A DNA stretch of 64,000 nt. Origin: Lentibacillus sediminis (GTDB lineage Bacteria > Bacillota > Bacilli > Bacillales > Amphibacillaceae). How positions within the stretch are numbered: the stretch's first letter is position 1; each line of letters begins with the position of its first letter. Where the stretch lies: positions 434,001-498,000 of the forward strand of contig NZ_NIXK01000001.1 in assembly GCF_002763455.1 (NCBI RefSeq), written 5' to 3'. Below are positions 1-9,570 of the stretch, in pieces. The notes under the pieces were generated by a model, which searched no databases, had not been told where the DNA came from, and was given only the letters and a program-made list of their open reading frames with translations. The position numbers and the translations under genes are program-made.

Positions 1-729
1 ACCAAGAGAGTGGATACATTTCAAGAGTTAATAAGTGCTTGCAAGGAAGCAATAGATTCATCTTTAATAGGTAAAGCTTTAATAGAAGATTTTATTAAAG
101 GGAAAGAATATGGAGTAGAATCTTTCATTTATAATGGAGAAGTCTATGTACTTGGTATTATGGGTAAACATATGACTAGTCCACCTGATTACGCAGAGCT
201 AGGACATTGCCTGCCTAGCTATTTACCAATTGAAGAGCAGGTTAAAGAGGTAGTGAATAAGGCTATAAAATCGCTAGGGATTAATTATGGCGCAGTTAAT
301 ATGGACGTGTTAGTTACTGAAGATAACCGTATATGTATTGTAGATATAGGCGCTAGAATGGGTGGTAATTTAATAGGGTCACATATCATACCAATGAGTA
401 CAAATACTGATTATATGGGAATTATTATTCAAACTGCTACAGGAGGTCCATTAGAGTTAACAACTCAAAACGAAAAAATAAATGTTGTTACTAGATTATT
501 GGCTTTGTCCCCTGGAATAGTTAATGTTTTGCCGGATTTTGCTAAAATTAAAAAGGATTGTCAGGTAGAGTTATATCATCAACTGAAAGTTGGAAATGAG
601 ATTAGAGAATACCATAATAATCTCGATGGTTGTGGATATATAGTATCTGTTTCTACTGATATGCAGAAGGCAGTGAATAAGGCTGAAAAAGCTAAGATAT
701 TGATCGATGAAGGAATTATTAGAGCTTGA
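1..729 (+). CDS. ATP-grasp ligase, C-terminal part (5' end outside window)
   Basis: The reading frame is open from the first base, so this is probably the C-terminal part of a larger protein; the GTG at 10 is unlikely to be the true start. The visible part resembles the ATP-binding and C-terminal lobes of ATP-grasp carboxylate-amine ligases: a segment near residues 30-60 with GKEYGVESFI, then NMDVLVTED followed by DIGARMGGNLIGSH, which would supply the metal-binding acidic residue and the following loop. Such enzymes join a carboxylate to an amine or thiol through an acyl-phosphate. It opens the polysaccharide cluster, with the initiating sugar transferase 36 bases downstream. Its substrate cannot be read from sequence; modification of the polymer with an amino acid is an inference from context. 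Confidence 0.75.
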   Translation, partial: TKRVDTFQELISACKEAIDSSLIGKALIEDFIKGKEYGVESFIYNGEVYVLGIMGKHMTSPPDYAELGHCLPSYLPIEEQVKEVVNKAIKSLGINYGAVNMDVLVTEDNRICIVDIGARMGGNLIGSHIIPMSTNTDYMGIIIQTATGGPLELTTQNEKINVVTRLLALSPGIVNVLPDFAKIKKDCQVELYHQLKVGNEIREYHNNLDGCGYIVSVSTDMQKAVNKAEKAKILIDEGIIRA

Positions 730-765
730 TAATAGTAATGATTAAACCTGTCTAGGGGTGAAACA

Positions 766-1377
766 ATGTACAGTAGATTTTTAAAGCGTATTATTGATAT
801 TTTAATTTGTATTATTTTACTACCGATCCTTATATTGTTATACGCTACATTTGGTTTACTAATAAAACTTGAAGACGGGGGTCCGGTTCTTTATAAGGCT
901 GATCGTATTGGTAGGGATAGCAAGTCATTTAAGATGTATAAATTTCGATCAATGAAAGTCAATGCCCCAACCTTGCTTAACGCAGATGGAAGTACTTATA
1001 ATGCACAAGACGATCCAAGAGTAACAAAAGCAGGGAAATTTTTGAGGGAAACTAGTATGGATGAAACACCTCAAATACTTAATGTGCTTAAGGGCGATAT
1101 GAGCATAATAGGCCCGCGCGCGAGCTTATCAAGTGTGATTGATTCCTATAAAAGTGATGAAATAGATAAAATGAAGGTAAGACCAGGGATTACAGGTTAT
1201 TCACAAGCTTATTTTAGAAATGGATTATCTAATAGAAAAAAAAGACTCACAGATGCATGGTATGCAAACAATGTAAGTTTTAAATTAGATGTAAAAATAT
1301 TTTTTAAAACTTTTATCACTGTTCTTAAAAAGGATGATATTTATACAAATAACATCAAAAATAAAGAAATAAAATAA
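766..1377 (+). CDS. Initiating sugar-phosphate transferase (WcaJ/PglC type, short form)
   Basis: 203-residue bacterial sugar transferase. It would move a sugar-phosphate from a UDP-sugar to undecaprenyl phosphate at the inner face of the membrane, the first step of capsule or exopolysaccharide assembly. An N-terminal hydrophobic segment (about residues 9-33) is followed by the family core: GGPVLYKADRIGRDSKSF, KMYKFRSMK, then ETSMDETPQILNVLKGDMSIIGPR and RPGITGYSQ. The DE pair in the SMDETPQ stretch corresponds to the catalytic Asp-Glu of this family. The length fits the short single-domain form without the five-helix N-terminal domain. The ATG at 766 follows an AGGGGTG ribosome site. The specific sugar is not predictable. 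Confidence 0.93.
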   Translation: MYSRFLKRIIDILICIILLPILILLYATFGLLIKLEDGGPVLYKADRIGRDSKSFKMYKFRSMKVNAPTLLNADGSTYNAQDDPRVTKAGKFLRETSMDETPQILNVLKGDMSIIGPRASLSSVIDSYKSDEIDKMKVRPGITGYSQAYFRNGLSNRKKRLTDAWYANNVSFKLDVKIFFKTFITVLKKDDIYTNNIKNKEIK

Positions 1378-1394
1378 TGGAGTTGTAATAATAA

Positions 1395-2519
1395 ATGAAT
1401 GTAGCAATTTCAGCGATACGTACCAAAGATACTAGGATAAATAGATACGAGTTAGTAACAAGTATACAAAAAATGGGTCACAAAGTTATATATTTAGGAC
1501 AAGAATCAGATGGTGAATTACACGCTGATTATAATAAACTAGACGTAAAATTCCTACCTATTCCCTTAGGTAGAACTAATACGAATCCGATACGTGAAAT
1601 ATTTTCGGTTAGCAAGACTAGAAGGATTTTGAAGCAAAATGACATTGGGACTATAATAGTTTACGGTATAAGAACTTTTCCTGCTATGGTTCTTGCAGCA
1701 AAGCTAGCGGGTGTTAAAAGGGTAATATGTATTGTTAATGGTTCTGGAAGGTTGTTTCAGTTACCTGGTATAAAAGGATTTTTGGTTAAAGCTATCTCTT
1801 ATCCCATGTTAGGATTAGCGTTTTTATTAAGTACTAGAATATTGTTTCAGAATCAAGATGATATGGAAATGATTGGTAAGAAGAAGTTATTGTGGAAAAA
1901 CAATTATGGTATTACCAATGGTTCTGGAGTGAACTTAGAAGAATTTAGACAAAAAAGATTAGAAGAAAGTCCTGTGTTTATGATGATAAGTAGATTGACA
2001 GGAAGCAAAGGTGTAAATGAGTATCTTGAAGCTATAGAGATGGTTAAAGAAAAACATCCCGAGTCCATTTTTTATTTAATTGGTCCTATGGATGATGATT
2101 CAACTATGGATCAAATTTTGTTGCAAAGGTTAGTAGATGAAGGTACTTTGAAATTAATAGGTAAAGTAGATGACGTTAGATTGTATCTACAAAAATCTAG
2201 GATTTTTGTCCTCCCTTCATATTACCCAGAGGGGGTGCCAAGATCAATTCTTGAAGCACTGGCTATGGGGAGGCCAGTAATCACTACCACTACTCCAGGT
2301 TGCAAAGAAACAGTAATAGATGGAGTGAATGGATTTTTGGTTCCACCAAGGGATTCCAAAAAGTTAGCTGAAAGAATGATATGGATGGTTGAAAATAAAG
2401 ACAAAGTTGATAATATGGGGCAGCAAAGTCGTATATTATGCGAAGAAAAGTTTGATGTTAATCATATAAATCAAATAATTCTTAGAAATATAGAATCTAA
2501 TGATCAACAAGCAATGTAG
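1395..2519 (+). CDS. Glycosyltransferase family 4
   Basis: 374-residue GT-B fold glycosyltransferase. The C-terminal half carries the GT4 signature: MMISRLTGSKGVNEYLEAI near residue 195, FVLPSYYPEGVPRSILEALAMGRPVITT near 275, and GCKETVIDGVNGFLVPP. The EGVPRSILEA stretch contains the E-x7-E type nucleotide-sugar site of the family. It would add one sugar to the lipid-linked repeat unit on the cytoplasmic side of the membrane. It starts 17 bases after the sugar transferase stop, so the two are probably cotranscribed. Donor and acceptor are unknown. About 100 A+T-rich bases follow before the next gene. Confidence 0.93.
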   Translation: MNVAISAIRTKDTRINRYELVTSIQKMGHKVIYLGQESDGELHADYNKLDVKFLPIPLGRTNTNPIREIFSVSKTRRILKQNDIGTIIVYGIRTFPAMVLAAKLAGVKRVICIVNGSGRLFQLPGIKGFLVKAISYPMLGLAFLLSTRILFQNQDDMEMIGKKKLLWKNNYGITNGSGVNLEEFRQKRLEESPVFMMISRLTGSKGVNEYLEAIEMVKEKHPESIFYLIGPMDDDSTMDQILLQRLVDEGTLKLIGKVDDVRLYLQKSRIFVLPSYYPEGVPRSILEALAMGRPVITTTTPGCKETVIDGVNGFLVPPRDSKKLAERMIWMVENKDKVDNMGQQSRILCEEKFDVNHINQIILRNIESNDQQAM

Positions 2520-2620
2520 TAGAATCGAATTGATAACTATACACCAATTTATGATTTTCCGTAATTTGACATTCCCTTCTAAATAATGAACAAATAATTA
2601 TCTGGAATTGAGGTTAGCGA

Positions 2621-3772
2621 ATGATTAATTATCCTGCTATTCCCAATAAAATAATAGTGGTAGGTGGCAATCATCATAATGCATTAGGGATTATAAGAAG
2701 TTTAGGTGAAATGGGTTGCAAAGTTTTTTTTATTACAAAATCTAATAAAAAAAGCTTTGTAAGTAAAAGCAAATTTATTACGATGGATTGGTATATTGAA
2801 AGAGAAGAAGAACTAATCAATATATTAATGGAAGAATTCAGCAATGAACAATCTAAACCAATTATTTTCCCATCAGATGATGATGCAATTAAAATGTTAG
2901 ACAAGTATATGCGTACATTAAATAAAAGTTTTATTTTACCAAATATCAAAAATAAAGAAAAAGCCATTTTAAAATACATGAATAAAGACACAATGACTAA
3001 ATTAGCTTTAAACCATGGCTTTTTTGTTCCGGTGGGCTGCGTCCTTGATTTTAAAAAAGTAAACGATATAGAAGCATATTTAGATAAATATCATCTCAAA
3101 TACCCGTGTATTGTAAAGCCTCTGCAAAGCATAGGTGGCTCTAAGAAGGATATTAAGATATGTAACAATTTTGTAGAGACAAAAAAATATTTATATAGTT
3201 TAAAAGGTATATACAGAGAAGTAATTATACAAGAATATATCGAAAAGGAGGCGGAGGTAGGTATACAGGGGATATCGACGATAAACAATAAGGAGATCAT
3301 AATCCCAGGTATTATCAGAAAAGTGAGGCAGTCAGTATTAAGTTTGGGTAGTACAACCTATGCAGATATTTCTGTGTCGCACCCTTCTGTAGATGTAGAT
3401 AAGATCACTACCTTAATGAAATCTTTAGGATATAATGGTATTTTTGATATGGAACTAATATTAAGCAAAGGTAAGTTGTATTTTATAGAGCTGAATTTTA
3501 GAAATGGAGCTTATGGATATGCTCTCACCAAGGCAGGTATTAATTTGCCTTATTTGTGGTGCCTGGATGCAATAAATATAGATATCTCAAATCATATAAA
3601 AAAAGTGGGTCGAAAATATACTTTAATGAGCGAGTTTGCAGATTTCCGTAACGTTATAACTAAGAAGTTAAAGTTTTTAAAATGGCTAAAGCAATTTATA
3701 GAGGCAGATGTCTATTTAATATTAAATAAAAATGATATTAAGCCTTTTATTTATAAATTACTGTATAAATAA
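2621..3772 (+). CDS. ATP-grasp ligase (copy 2 of 3)
   Basis: 383-residue ATP-grasp protein of the carbamoyl-phosphate-synthase-like type. The N-terminus IIVVGGNHHNALGIIRSLGEMGCKV is a Rossmann-like pre-ATP-grasp domain. The ATP-grasp core follows, with YPCIVKPLQSIGGSKKDI near residue 165 (nucleotide-binding Lys) and IELNFRNGAYGYALTKAGINLP near 290 (metal-binding Glu and Asn). It is a clear paralog of the protein at 5230-6375, sharing the GGNHHN start and the FRNGAYGYA block, but diverged well beyond a recent duplication. It lies between two glycosyltransferases. Ligation of an amino acid or other amine to a sugar or carboxylate in the polymer is my inference. The ATG follows a GAGG ribosome site. 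Confidence 0.85.
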   Translation: MINYPAIPNKIIVVGGNHHNALGIIRSLGEMGCKVFFITKSNKKSFVSKSKFITMDWYIEREEELINILMEEFSNEQSKPIIFPSDDDAIKMLDKYMRTLNKSFILPNIKNKEKAILKYMNKDTMTKLALNHGFFVPVGCVLDFKKVNDIEAYLDKYHLKYPCIVKPLQSIGGSKKDIKICNNFVETKKYLYSLKGIYREVIIQEYIEKEAEVGIQGISTINNKEIIIPGIIRKVRQSVLSLGSTTYADISVSHPSVDVDKITTLMKSLGYNGIFDMELILSKGKLYFIELNFRNGAYGYALTKAGINLPYLWCLDAINIDISNHIKKVGRKYTLMSEFADFRNVITKKLKFLKWLKQFIEADVYLILNKNDIKPFIYKLLYK

Positions 3773-3946
3773 TTTTAAAGGCGGATAGATAAGTAGTAAT
3801 CGAAAAGGATAGAATATTATTTTACTGTTGCTATTAAAAATCATACTTTCCACTTCTTTTATTTATAACAAATATTTTTATAAAGGTACAAGTTTAACAA
3901 ATGTGCATACAAAACTATGTCTAGATAAGTTAAGGGAGAGTTATTT

Positions 3947-5059
3947 TTGAAAATACTTCATATTATTAGTGGGTTGGGATCCGGAGGTGCACAAAAATTA
4001 ATAGAAGAAACTGTCCCATTAATTAACGACTATCCAAATGTTGAAGTTGAAGTGCTCTTGCTCAATGACCGTAACAATGTTTTTGATAAAAAGTTAAAAA
4101 ATAGTGGAATTAAAGTAGAAGTTATACCTTATAGAAATCCACGCAGCCCTTTAAATATTTTTTACATAAAAAAATACTTGAATAATGGTAAGTACGATAT
4201 AGTGCATGTCCACCTTTTTCCGACAAATTATTGGGTGTCTTTAGCCTCAAAATTATCGTTTAAAAATAATCACAAGTTAATATTCACAGAGCATAGTACC
4301 CATAATATAAGAAGAGAAAAATGGTACTTTAAGTACATTGATGCTTTCATTTATTCAAATTATGACAAAGTTATCTCTATAAGTGAAAAAACTCAAGAAA
4401 ATCTCTTGACATGGCTGAAAATACCAAATAATAAAACCAACAAGTTTATAGTAATAGAAAATGGCATAAATGTAAGACGTTTCTTTGAAGCTACACCATA
4501 TGAGAAAAGTGAGTTCAATGGTAATCTTAATAAAGATAATAAATTGCTTTGTATGGTAGGTCGCTTTGGAAAACAAAAGGACCAATCAACGATTATAAAA
4601 GCAATGAAAAAGTTACCCGATGATAGCCATCTAATCCTTATAGGAGAAGGTGAATTAAAACAAAAAAATGAGAAACTAGCAAAAGAATTAGGTGTGCGTA
4701 GTAGAGTTCATTTTCTTGGCGTAAGAAATGATGTGGAAAAAATACTTAAAACAGTTGATTTAATAATTTTATCTTCTCATTGGGAGGGCTTTGGTCTGGC
4801 AGCTGTGGAAGGAATGGCTGCCGAGAAGCCAGTCATCGCAAGTAATGTTGCTGGATTAAGGGAAGTAGTAAAAGGAGCAGGAATTTTATTCGAAAAAGGA
4901 AATAGCGATGATTTAGTTGAGAAGATAAACATGTTAATTAATAATAGGGAAAATAAAAAATACATTTCATCACTATGCTCGAAAAGGGCTAACCAGTATG
5001 ATATTAATAACATGGTTGAAAAATATTTAAATTTGTATATAGAAGTTTTAAAGGTTTGA
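3947..5059 (+). CDS. Glycosyltransferase family 4 (second)
   Basis: 370-residue GT-B glycosyltransferase. The N-terminus ILHIISGLGSGGAQKLIEE is the glycine-rich acceptor-side loop typical of GT4 enzymes. The C-terminal domain has MVGRFGKQKDQSTIIKAM near residue 205 and SHWEGFGLAAVEGMAAEKPVIASNVAGLREVV near 280, including the E-x7-E motif. The start is TTG at 3947 behind a GGGAG site. It would extend the lipid-linked oligosaccharide at the cytoplasmic membrane face. The 170-base gap before it is A+T-rich, without an obvious gene. Confidence 0.93.
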   Translation: MKILHIISGLGSGGAQKLIEETVPLINDYPNVEVEVLLLNDRNNVFDKKLKNSGIKVEVIPYRNPRSPLNIFYIKKYLNNGKYDIVHVHLFPTNYWVSLASKLSFKNNHKLIFTEHSTHNIRREKWYFKYIDAFIYSNYDKVISISEKTQENLLTWLKIPNNKTNKFIVIENGINVRRFFEATPYEKSEFNGNLNKDNKLLCMVGRFGKQKDQSTIIKAMKKLPDDSHLILIGEGELKQKNEKLAKELGVRSRVHFLGVRNDVEKILKTVDLIILSSHWEGFGLAAVEGMAAEKPVIASNVAGLREVVKGAGILFEKGNSDDLVEKINMLINNRENKKYISSLCSKRANQYDINNMVEKYLNLYIEVLKV

Positions 5060-5229
5060 AGATAATACTGTTACTAACAGAATTTGTTTTTTATAATATC
5101 AAGAAAACAACTATTCTCATTATAAATAATACCTTCTATTGAGAAAAAGAGTATCAGATGATGCACTGTGGGTAGTTTAAGGAACTTTATAGACAACTTA
5201 GATAACGTCAGTTGAATGGAGGCTAGCCT

Positions 5230-6375
5230 ATGAAAAAAGAAGCTCACATCCAGAATGAAGTAATAGTATTGGGTGGGAACCACCACAATGAATTAGGAAT
5301 CATAAGAAGTTTGGGAGAGGTTGGCTGTAAAGTCTATTTTATAGCGGTAAATGTTAAAAACAGTTTTGTAGTTAAAAGTAAGTATATTACTGATTATTGG
5401 TTTGCTTTTGAAGAAGATGATTTATTAGATATACTCCTACAAAAATTTAGTGATGGTAAACTTAAACCTATTATCATCCCATCGAATGACGACACTGTCG
5501 CGATCTTAGATAAAAATCTTGATGTGCTTAAGAAAAAGTTTATCTTGCCAAACATTAAAAATCAAGAGAATGCTATACTAAAACAAATGAATAAAATGCA
5601 AATGACCAATTTAGCAGAGAAACATGGTTTTTTAGTTCCTAAAGGTTTTATTTTTAACCTTAATGATATCGAGAACTTACAGTCATACTTGGATAAAAAA
5701 GAAATTGAATATCCATGTATTGTTAAACCACTCCAAAGTCTAGAAGGGCCAAAAAGTGATATAATTATAAACAATAATATTAATGAGTTAGCTGCAAATT
5801 TGAAGAAGGTTAAAGACAAGTATAACGAGGTCTTAATTCAAGAGTATATTAGAAAAGAAGAAGAAGTAGGAGTTCAAGGATTAGCGCAAAAAGACGCGAA
5901 AATTATTATTCCAAGTGTAATAAAAAGAATCAGAGAATCTTCAACGGCTCCAAGTACTACATATGCAAAACTTATTAACCCCCAAATGCCTGTGGAAATT
6001 GAGAAACTTAAATCTATGATTAAAGATTTAGAGTATAAAGGTATATTTGACGTGGATTTAATAGTAAGTAAAGGACGTTATTATTTCATAGAAATAAACT
6101 TTAGAAATGGAGCATATGGCTATGCTGTGACGAAAGCCGGAGTGAATATGCCAGAGTTGTGGTGTCTGGACGCAATAGGAAAAAATATATCTATATCAAA
6201 AACGACAATAAATAAAAGAACTACTCTCATGAGTGAGTTTGCGGATTTTAAAAATATTTTCCTAAAAAAAGTCAATATAATTAAATGGTTCAGTCAATAT
6301 ATTACCGCAGATGCACATTTAATAATTAATAGAAAAGATCTCAAACCATTTATCTTTAAATTTATTTATAGATAG
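5230..6375 (+). CDS. ATP-grasp ligase (copy 3 of 3)
   Basis: 381-residue paralog of the protein at 2621-3772, collinear end to end. The N-terminal domain has VIVLGGNHHNELGIIRSLG, the ATP-grasp core has YPCIVKPLQSLEGPKSDI, and the C-terminal metal site is in IEINFRNGAYGYAVTKAGV. Both copies end in a similar tail (ending KPFIYKLLYK and KPFIFKFIYR). Two such enzymes in one cluster, plus the cut one at the window start, suggest ligations with different substrates. The ATG follows a TGGAGG site. Function is assigned at family level only; catalytic residues look intact in both copies. Confidence 0.85.
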   Translation: MKKEAHIQNEVIVLGGNHHNELGIIRSLGEVGCKVYFIAVNVKNSFVVKSKYITDYWFAFEEDDLLDILLQKFSDGKLKPIIIPSNDDTVAILDKNLDVLKKKFILPNIKNQENAILKQMNKMQMTNLAEKHGFLVPKGFIFNLNDIENLQSYLDKKEIEYPCIVKPLQSLEGPKSDIIINNNINELAANLKKVKDKYNEVLIQEYIRKEEEVGVQGLAQKDAKIIIPSVIKRIRESSTAPSTTYAKLINPQMPVEIEKLKSMIKDLEYKGIFDVDLIVSKGRYYFIEINFRNGAYGYAVTKAGVNMPELWCLDAIGKNISISKTTINKRTTLMSEFADFKNIFLKKVNIIKWFSQYITADAHLIINRKDLKPFIFKFIYR

Positions 6376-6402
6376 AATTTCGAAGAAACCTATGGAGTGT
6401 TA

Positions 6403-7077
6403 ATGATGATATCAAAAATAAAGTATTACATAAAACTTGCGATCAAAAAGCCATACTTAATTTTGTCGTTTATTTATAAAAAACACTTAGGTGTTATAAT
6501 ATCGATACCTATTAATGATAAAGAATTACCTATTGTCAACAAAGAGATTACAACTGTAAAGTCTGATGATGCTAATAAAATAAGTAATTTTTATAAAAGA
6601 ATGAATAGAGATTCTGTGGATCTGAATGTTATAAAAAGTTGGCTAGATTGGGGTAACGATTGCTTTTTGGTTTATTATAACGAAATAATTGTAGGGGGGA
6701 TGTGGGTATTTAAAAATGAAATTACTTTAAATAATACAAGTGGAAGGACTATATCAAGTCAAAAAACATTAAAAATAAATGGTGACACTTTATATGGCGG
6801 AAATGTAATAATAGATGAGAATTATAGAGGGAATGGTATTAACCAATATTTACTACATTATGTTATAAAGTATTATGCTGTTAATAGTGACTATAAAAAT
6901 ATGTTTATTATTACAGGCGCAAGCAATGGAGCTTATATAAGATCAACAATGAAATGTAACGGTAGATTAATAGGTATTGCTCAAGTTAGAAATATACTTG
7001 GGATTAAACGTAGAAAAGAAATTTTTTTAGATAAGAAAGAAAAGACATGGGATAATAGTGAAGTCTTGAAGGGGTAA
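6403..7077 (+). CDS. GNAT-like acyltransferase
   Basis: About 224 residues. A GNAT fold is suggested by VIIDENYRGNGINQYLLHYVIKYY near residue 145, where RGNGIN fits the acetyl-CoA pyrophosphate-binding motif (R/Q-x-x-G-x-G/A), preceded by the beta strands FLVYYNEIIVGGMWVF. I take the ATG at 6403 as start because the GGAG at 6394-6397 is correctly spaced for it; a GTG at 6397 lies inside that site. The N-terminal 35 residues are basic with a hydrophobic stretch, possibly membrane-associated. It overlaps no neighbour and precedes the deacetylase by 5 bases. It may acylate a sugar of the repeat unit; the substrate is unknown. Confidence 0.7.
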   Translation: MMISKIKYYIKLAIKKPYLILSFIYKKHLGVIISIPINDKELPIVNKEITTVKSDDANKISNFYKRMNRDSVDLNVIKSWLDWGNDCFLVYYNEIIVGGMWVFKNEITLNNTSGRTISSQKTLKINGDTLYGGNVIIDENYRGNGINQYLLHYVIKYYAVNSDYKNMFIITGASNGAYIRSTMKCNGRLIGIAQVRNILGIKRRKEIFLDKKEKTWDNSEVLKG

Positions 7078-7082
7078 ATAGA

Positions 7083-7811
7083 ATGTATTTAATACGTTTA
7101 GATGATGCATCTGAATATATGGATGTGGAAAAATGGAATAGAATTGAAAAGTTGCTAGATAGATATTCAATAAAACCAATTGTTGGAGTAATACCAAATA
7201 ATCAAGATAAAGAATTAGTTAACAGTTATAGTTTTGATCCAGAATTTTGGTACAAGGCTAAAAGTTGGCAAGAAAAAAAATGGGCGATAGCATTACATGG
7301 GTATACTCATGTTTACTCGACAAGTAAGGGTGGTATTAACCCTATTAATTTTCAGTCTGAATTTGCGGGAGTTCCATTGGAAGAGCAGAAAAGAAAAATT
7401 TCTAAGGGAATTAAAGTATTTCGAAATTATGGTATTGAAACTAAAATTTTTTTTGCGCCTTCACATACGTTTGATCATAATACACTTCGAGCATTAAAGT
7501 TAACAAGTCACATAAGGATTATTAGTGACACTATTGCTAATGATATTTATAAAAGAAAAGAATTTCATTTTATTCCACAGCAATCTGGAAGTGTGAGAAG
7601 ACTGCCATTTAAGCTAACTACATTCTGTTACCATCCAAATAATATGAATGAAGAGGATTTTATTTTATTAGAGAATTTTTTTGAAAAACATAAATCGGAG
7701 TTTACCTGTTTTCATAAGTTGAATTTTGCTGATAGAAAAGCAACTATATATGATAAATTTTTAAAGAAAGCATACTTTTCAATTAGATCGATTCGCAATA
7801 TGTTTCGTTGA
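7083..7811 (+). CDS. Polysaccharide deacetylase family protein (DUF2334-like)
   Basis: 242 residues with a NodB-like fold. The N-terminal YLIRLDDASEYMD holds the Asp-Asp pair (catalytic base and metal ligand), and WAIALHGYTHVY near residue 68 is the H-x3-H metal-binding motif. A later FFAPSHTFDHNTLRALK carries the proline and histidine block seen in DUF2334 proteins. It would remove acetyl groups from a sugar in the polymer or its precursor. No signal peptide is visible, so action on the cytoplasmic side is more likely than outside. It begins 5 bases after the acyltransferase stop, so translational coupling is likely; together they could set the acylation of one residue. Confidence 0.82.
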   Translation: MYLIRLDDASEYMDVEKWNRIEKLLDRYSIKPIVGVIPNNQDKELVNSYSFDPEFWYKAKSWQEKKWAIALHGYTHVYSTSKGGINPINFQSEFAGVPLEEQKRKISKGIKVFRNYGIETKIFFAPSHTFDHNTLRALKLTSHIRIISDTIANDIYKRKEFHFIPQQSGSVRRLPFKLTTFCYHPNNMNEEDFILLENFFEKHKSEFTCFHKLNFADRKATIYDKFLKKAYFSIRSIRNMFR

Positions 7812-8039
7812 GTATAGTTTTTTGTAGACGATTAGAATGGCCTAATATATCTTAGAGTTGGCTAAATAATGCTTGGAAATCCACTTTATACAATCTTAAG
7901 ACCAGCCCCATTAAACTTATTTTTTATATTGTTTTGCGTTAGGGACGTAATCATTTTATTGGGGGGATATTTGAATTAAGCCTTGGTACTAATTAACGGT
8001 ATAGTTTCATTAAAAAGTACAGGTTTGGAAGGAAAAGGT

Positions 8040-9332
8040 ATGAGAAGGAAAATAGGAAGATTTTTTAAATCACCATTTATACGAAATGTAATCATCATGG
8101 CAACAGGAACTATTGGAGCACAGGCGGTAACAATGGCTGTATCTCCAATTATTACAAGGTTATATGGCCCTGAAGCGTTTGGAGTCATGGGAGTATTTAA
8201 TACACTGATCAATATTATTGTCCCGGTCTCTGCCTTAACCTATCCACTTGCAATTGTGTTACCAAAAAGTAATGAAGATGCAAAGGGACTTATCTATCTT
8301 TCTTTGATAGTAACAGGATTTGTAACAACATTATCGCTTTTAATACTTCTTTTCATTGGTAATCAAATTGTTAATGTTTTTAATTTACAAGAGGCTTCTA
8401 TCTTTTTATACTTAATTCCTTTAGTTGTTATCTTTTCGGGCTTAATGCAAGTTATTAGACAATGGTTAATTAGGACTAAACAGTTTTCAATAAATGCACG
8501 TGCTACCTTTTATCAGTCTCTATTAATAAATGGCGGAAAAGTCGGGATTGGCTTTTTCTATCCGTTTTCATCCGTGTTGGTTTTATTAACTGCCTTGGGC
8601 AATGGACTAAGATCCATGTTAATGATTATATTAATTAAAAAGTCAACTTACAAATATAGTAAAAAACCAAAGAAAAAAACAAGGTATGACTTGAAAGGCT
8701 TAGCTAGAAGATATTATGATTTTCCGATATATCGGGCACCAGAGTCATTTATAAATGCTGTATCTCAAGGGCTACCAGTGCTTTTACTGACAGTTTTCTT
8801 TGGTCCTGCTGCAGCAGGGTTTTATACAATAGGGTGGACTGTATTATCTTTACCAACTCGATTAATAGGCGAAGCTATAGGAGATGTTTTTTATCCACGG
8901 GTAGCTGAGGCTTCAAATAACAAGGAAAACGTTGGTACTATAATAAAGAAGGCAACACTATTGCTGGGTGGGGTTGGAATTATTCCATATGGTTTGGTCG
9001 TTTTATTTGGCCCGTTTTTATTTAGCTTTGTTTTTGGAGACGATTGGGTTGTAGCTGGAGAATATGCAAGGTGGATTGCATTATTAGGTTTCACGAACTT
9101 TATAAATAAACCAAGTATACGATCGTTAGCAGTGTTAAATGCTCAAAGATTTCATTTGATCTTTACAATTATTATGCTAATTACAAGGATAACTCTATTG
9201 GTAATAGGTGTATATATATTTTCAAGTGATGTTGTAGCTATCGCGTTATTTGGTATTTCAGGTGCAATATTAAATATCGGTTTAATAATTATTACTTTGA
9301 AAATAAGTCGAAAAAGATATGACAGTATATAG
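8040..9332 (+). CDS. Oligosaccharide flippase, Wzx/MOP family
   Basis: About 430-residue polytopic membrane protein with a dozen or more hydrophobic segments. The N-terminus (FIRNVIIMATGTIGAQAVTM followed by SPIITRLYGPEAFGVMGVF) is the characteristic start of polysaccharide-biosynthesis flippases of the MOP superfamily. It would move the undecaprenyl-linked repeat unit to the outer face. I place the start at ATG 8040 behind GGAAGGAAAAGG; an in-frame TTG at 7983 would add 19 residues without a good ribosome site. The downstream Wzy-like protein makes a Wzx/Wzy-dependent route likely. Confidence 0.92.
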   Translation: MRRKIGRFFKSPFIRNVIIMATGTIGAQAVTMAVSPIITRLYGPEAFGVMGVFNTLINIIVPVSALTYPLAIVLPKSNEDAKGLIYLSLIVTGFVTTLSLLILLFIGNQIVNVFNLQEASIFLYLIPLVVIFSGLMQVIRQWLIRTKQFSINARATFYQSLLINGGKVGIGFFYPFSSVLVLLTALGNGLRSMLMIILIKKSTYKYSKKPKKKTRYDLKGLARRYYDFPIYRAPESFINAVSQGLPVLLLTVFFGPAAAGFYTIGWTVLSLPTRLIGEAIGDVFYPRVAEASNNKENVGTIIKKATLLLGGVGIIPYGLVVLFGPFLFSFVFGDDWVVAGEYARWIALLGFTNFINKPSIRSLAVLNAQRFHLIFTIIMLITRITLLVIGVYIFSSDVVAIALFGISGAILNIGLIIITLKISRKRYDSI

Positions 9333-9570
9333 TAATTTACGAATTATGATGTTGTATCATTCAACCAGGCATGCAAATAGGCTTGCTGAAAAAAGCATTT
9401 GGAATTTGCTATTAGTTCAAGCTTTTTAATGCGAGCAAAAATTGAATATAACAACTGTTTTATAACATCTTGGGCAGTAGTTTATCCACCGACTAATGCT
9501 TGAAAAGGTTACAACTTTAAATTCATTAAAGGTATGATTTTAATATTACAGGGAAGATTGGAGAATTTAC

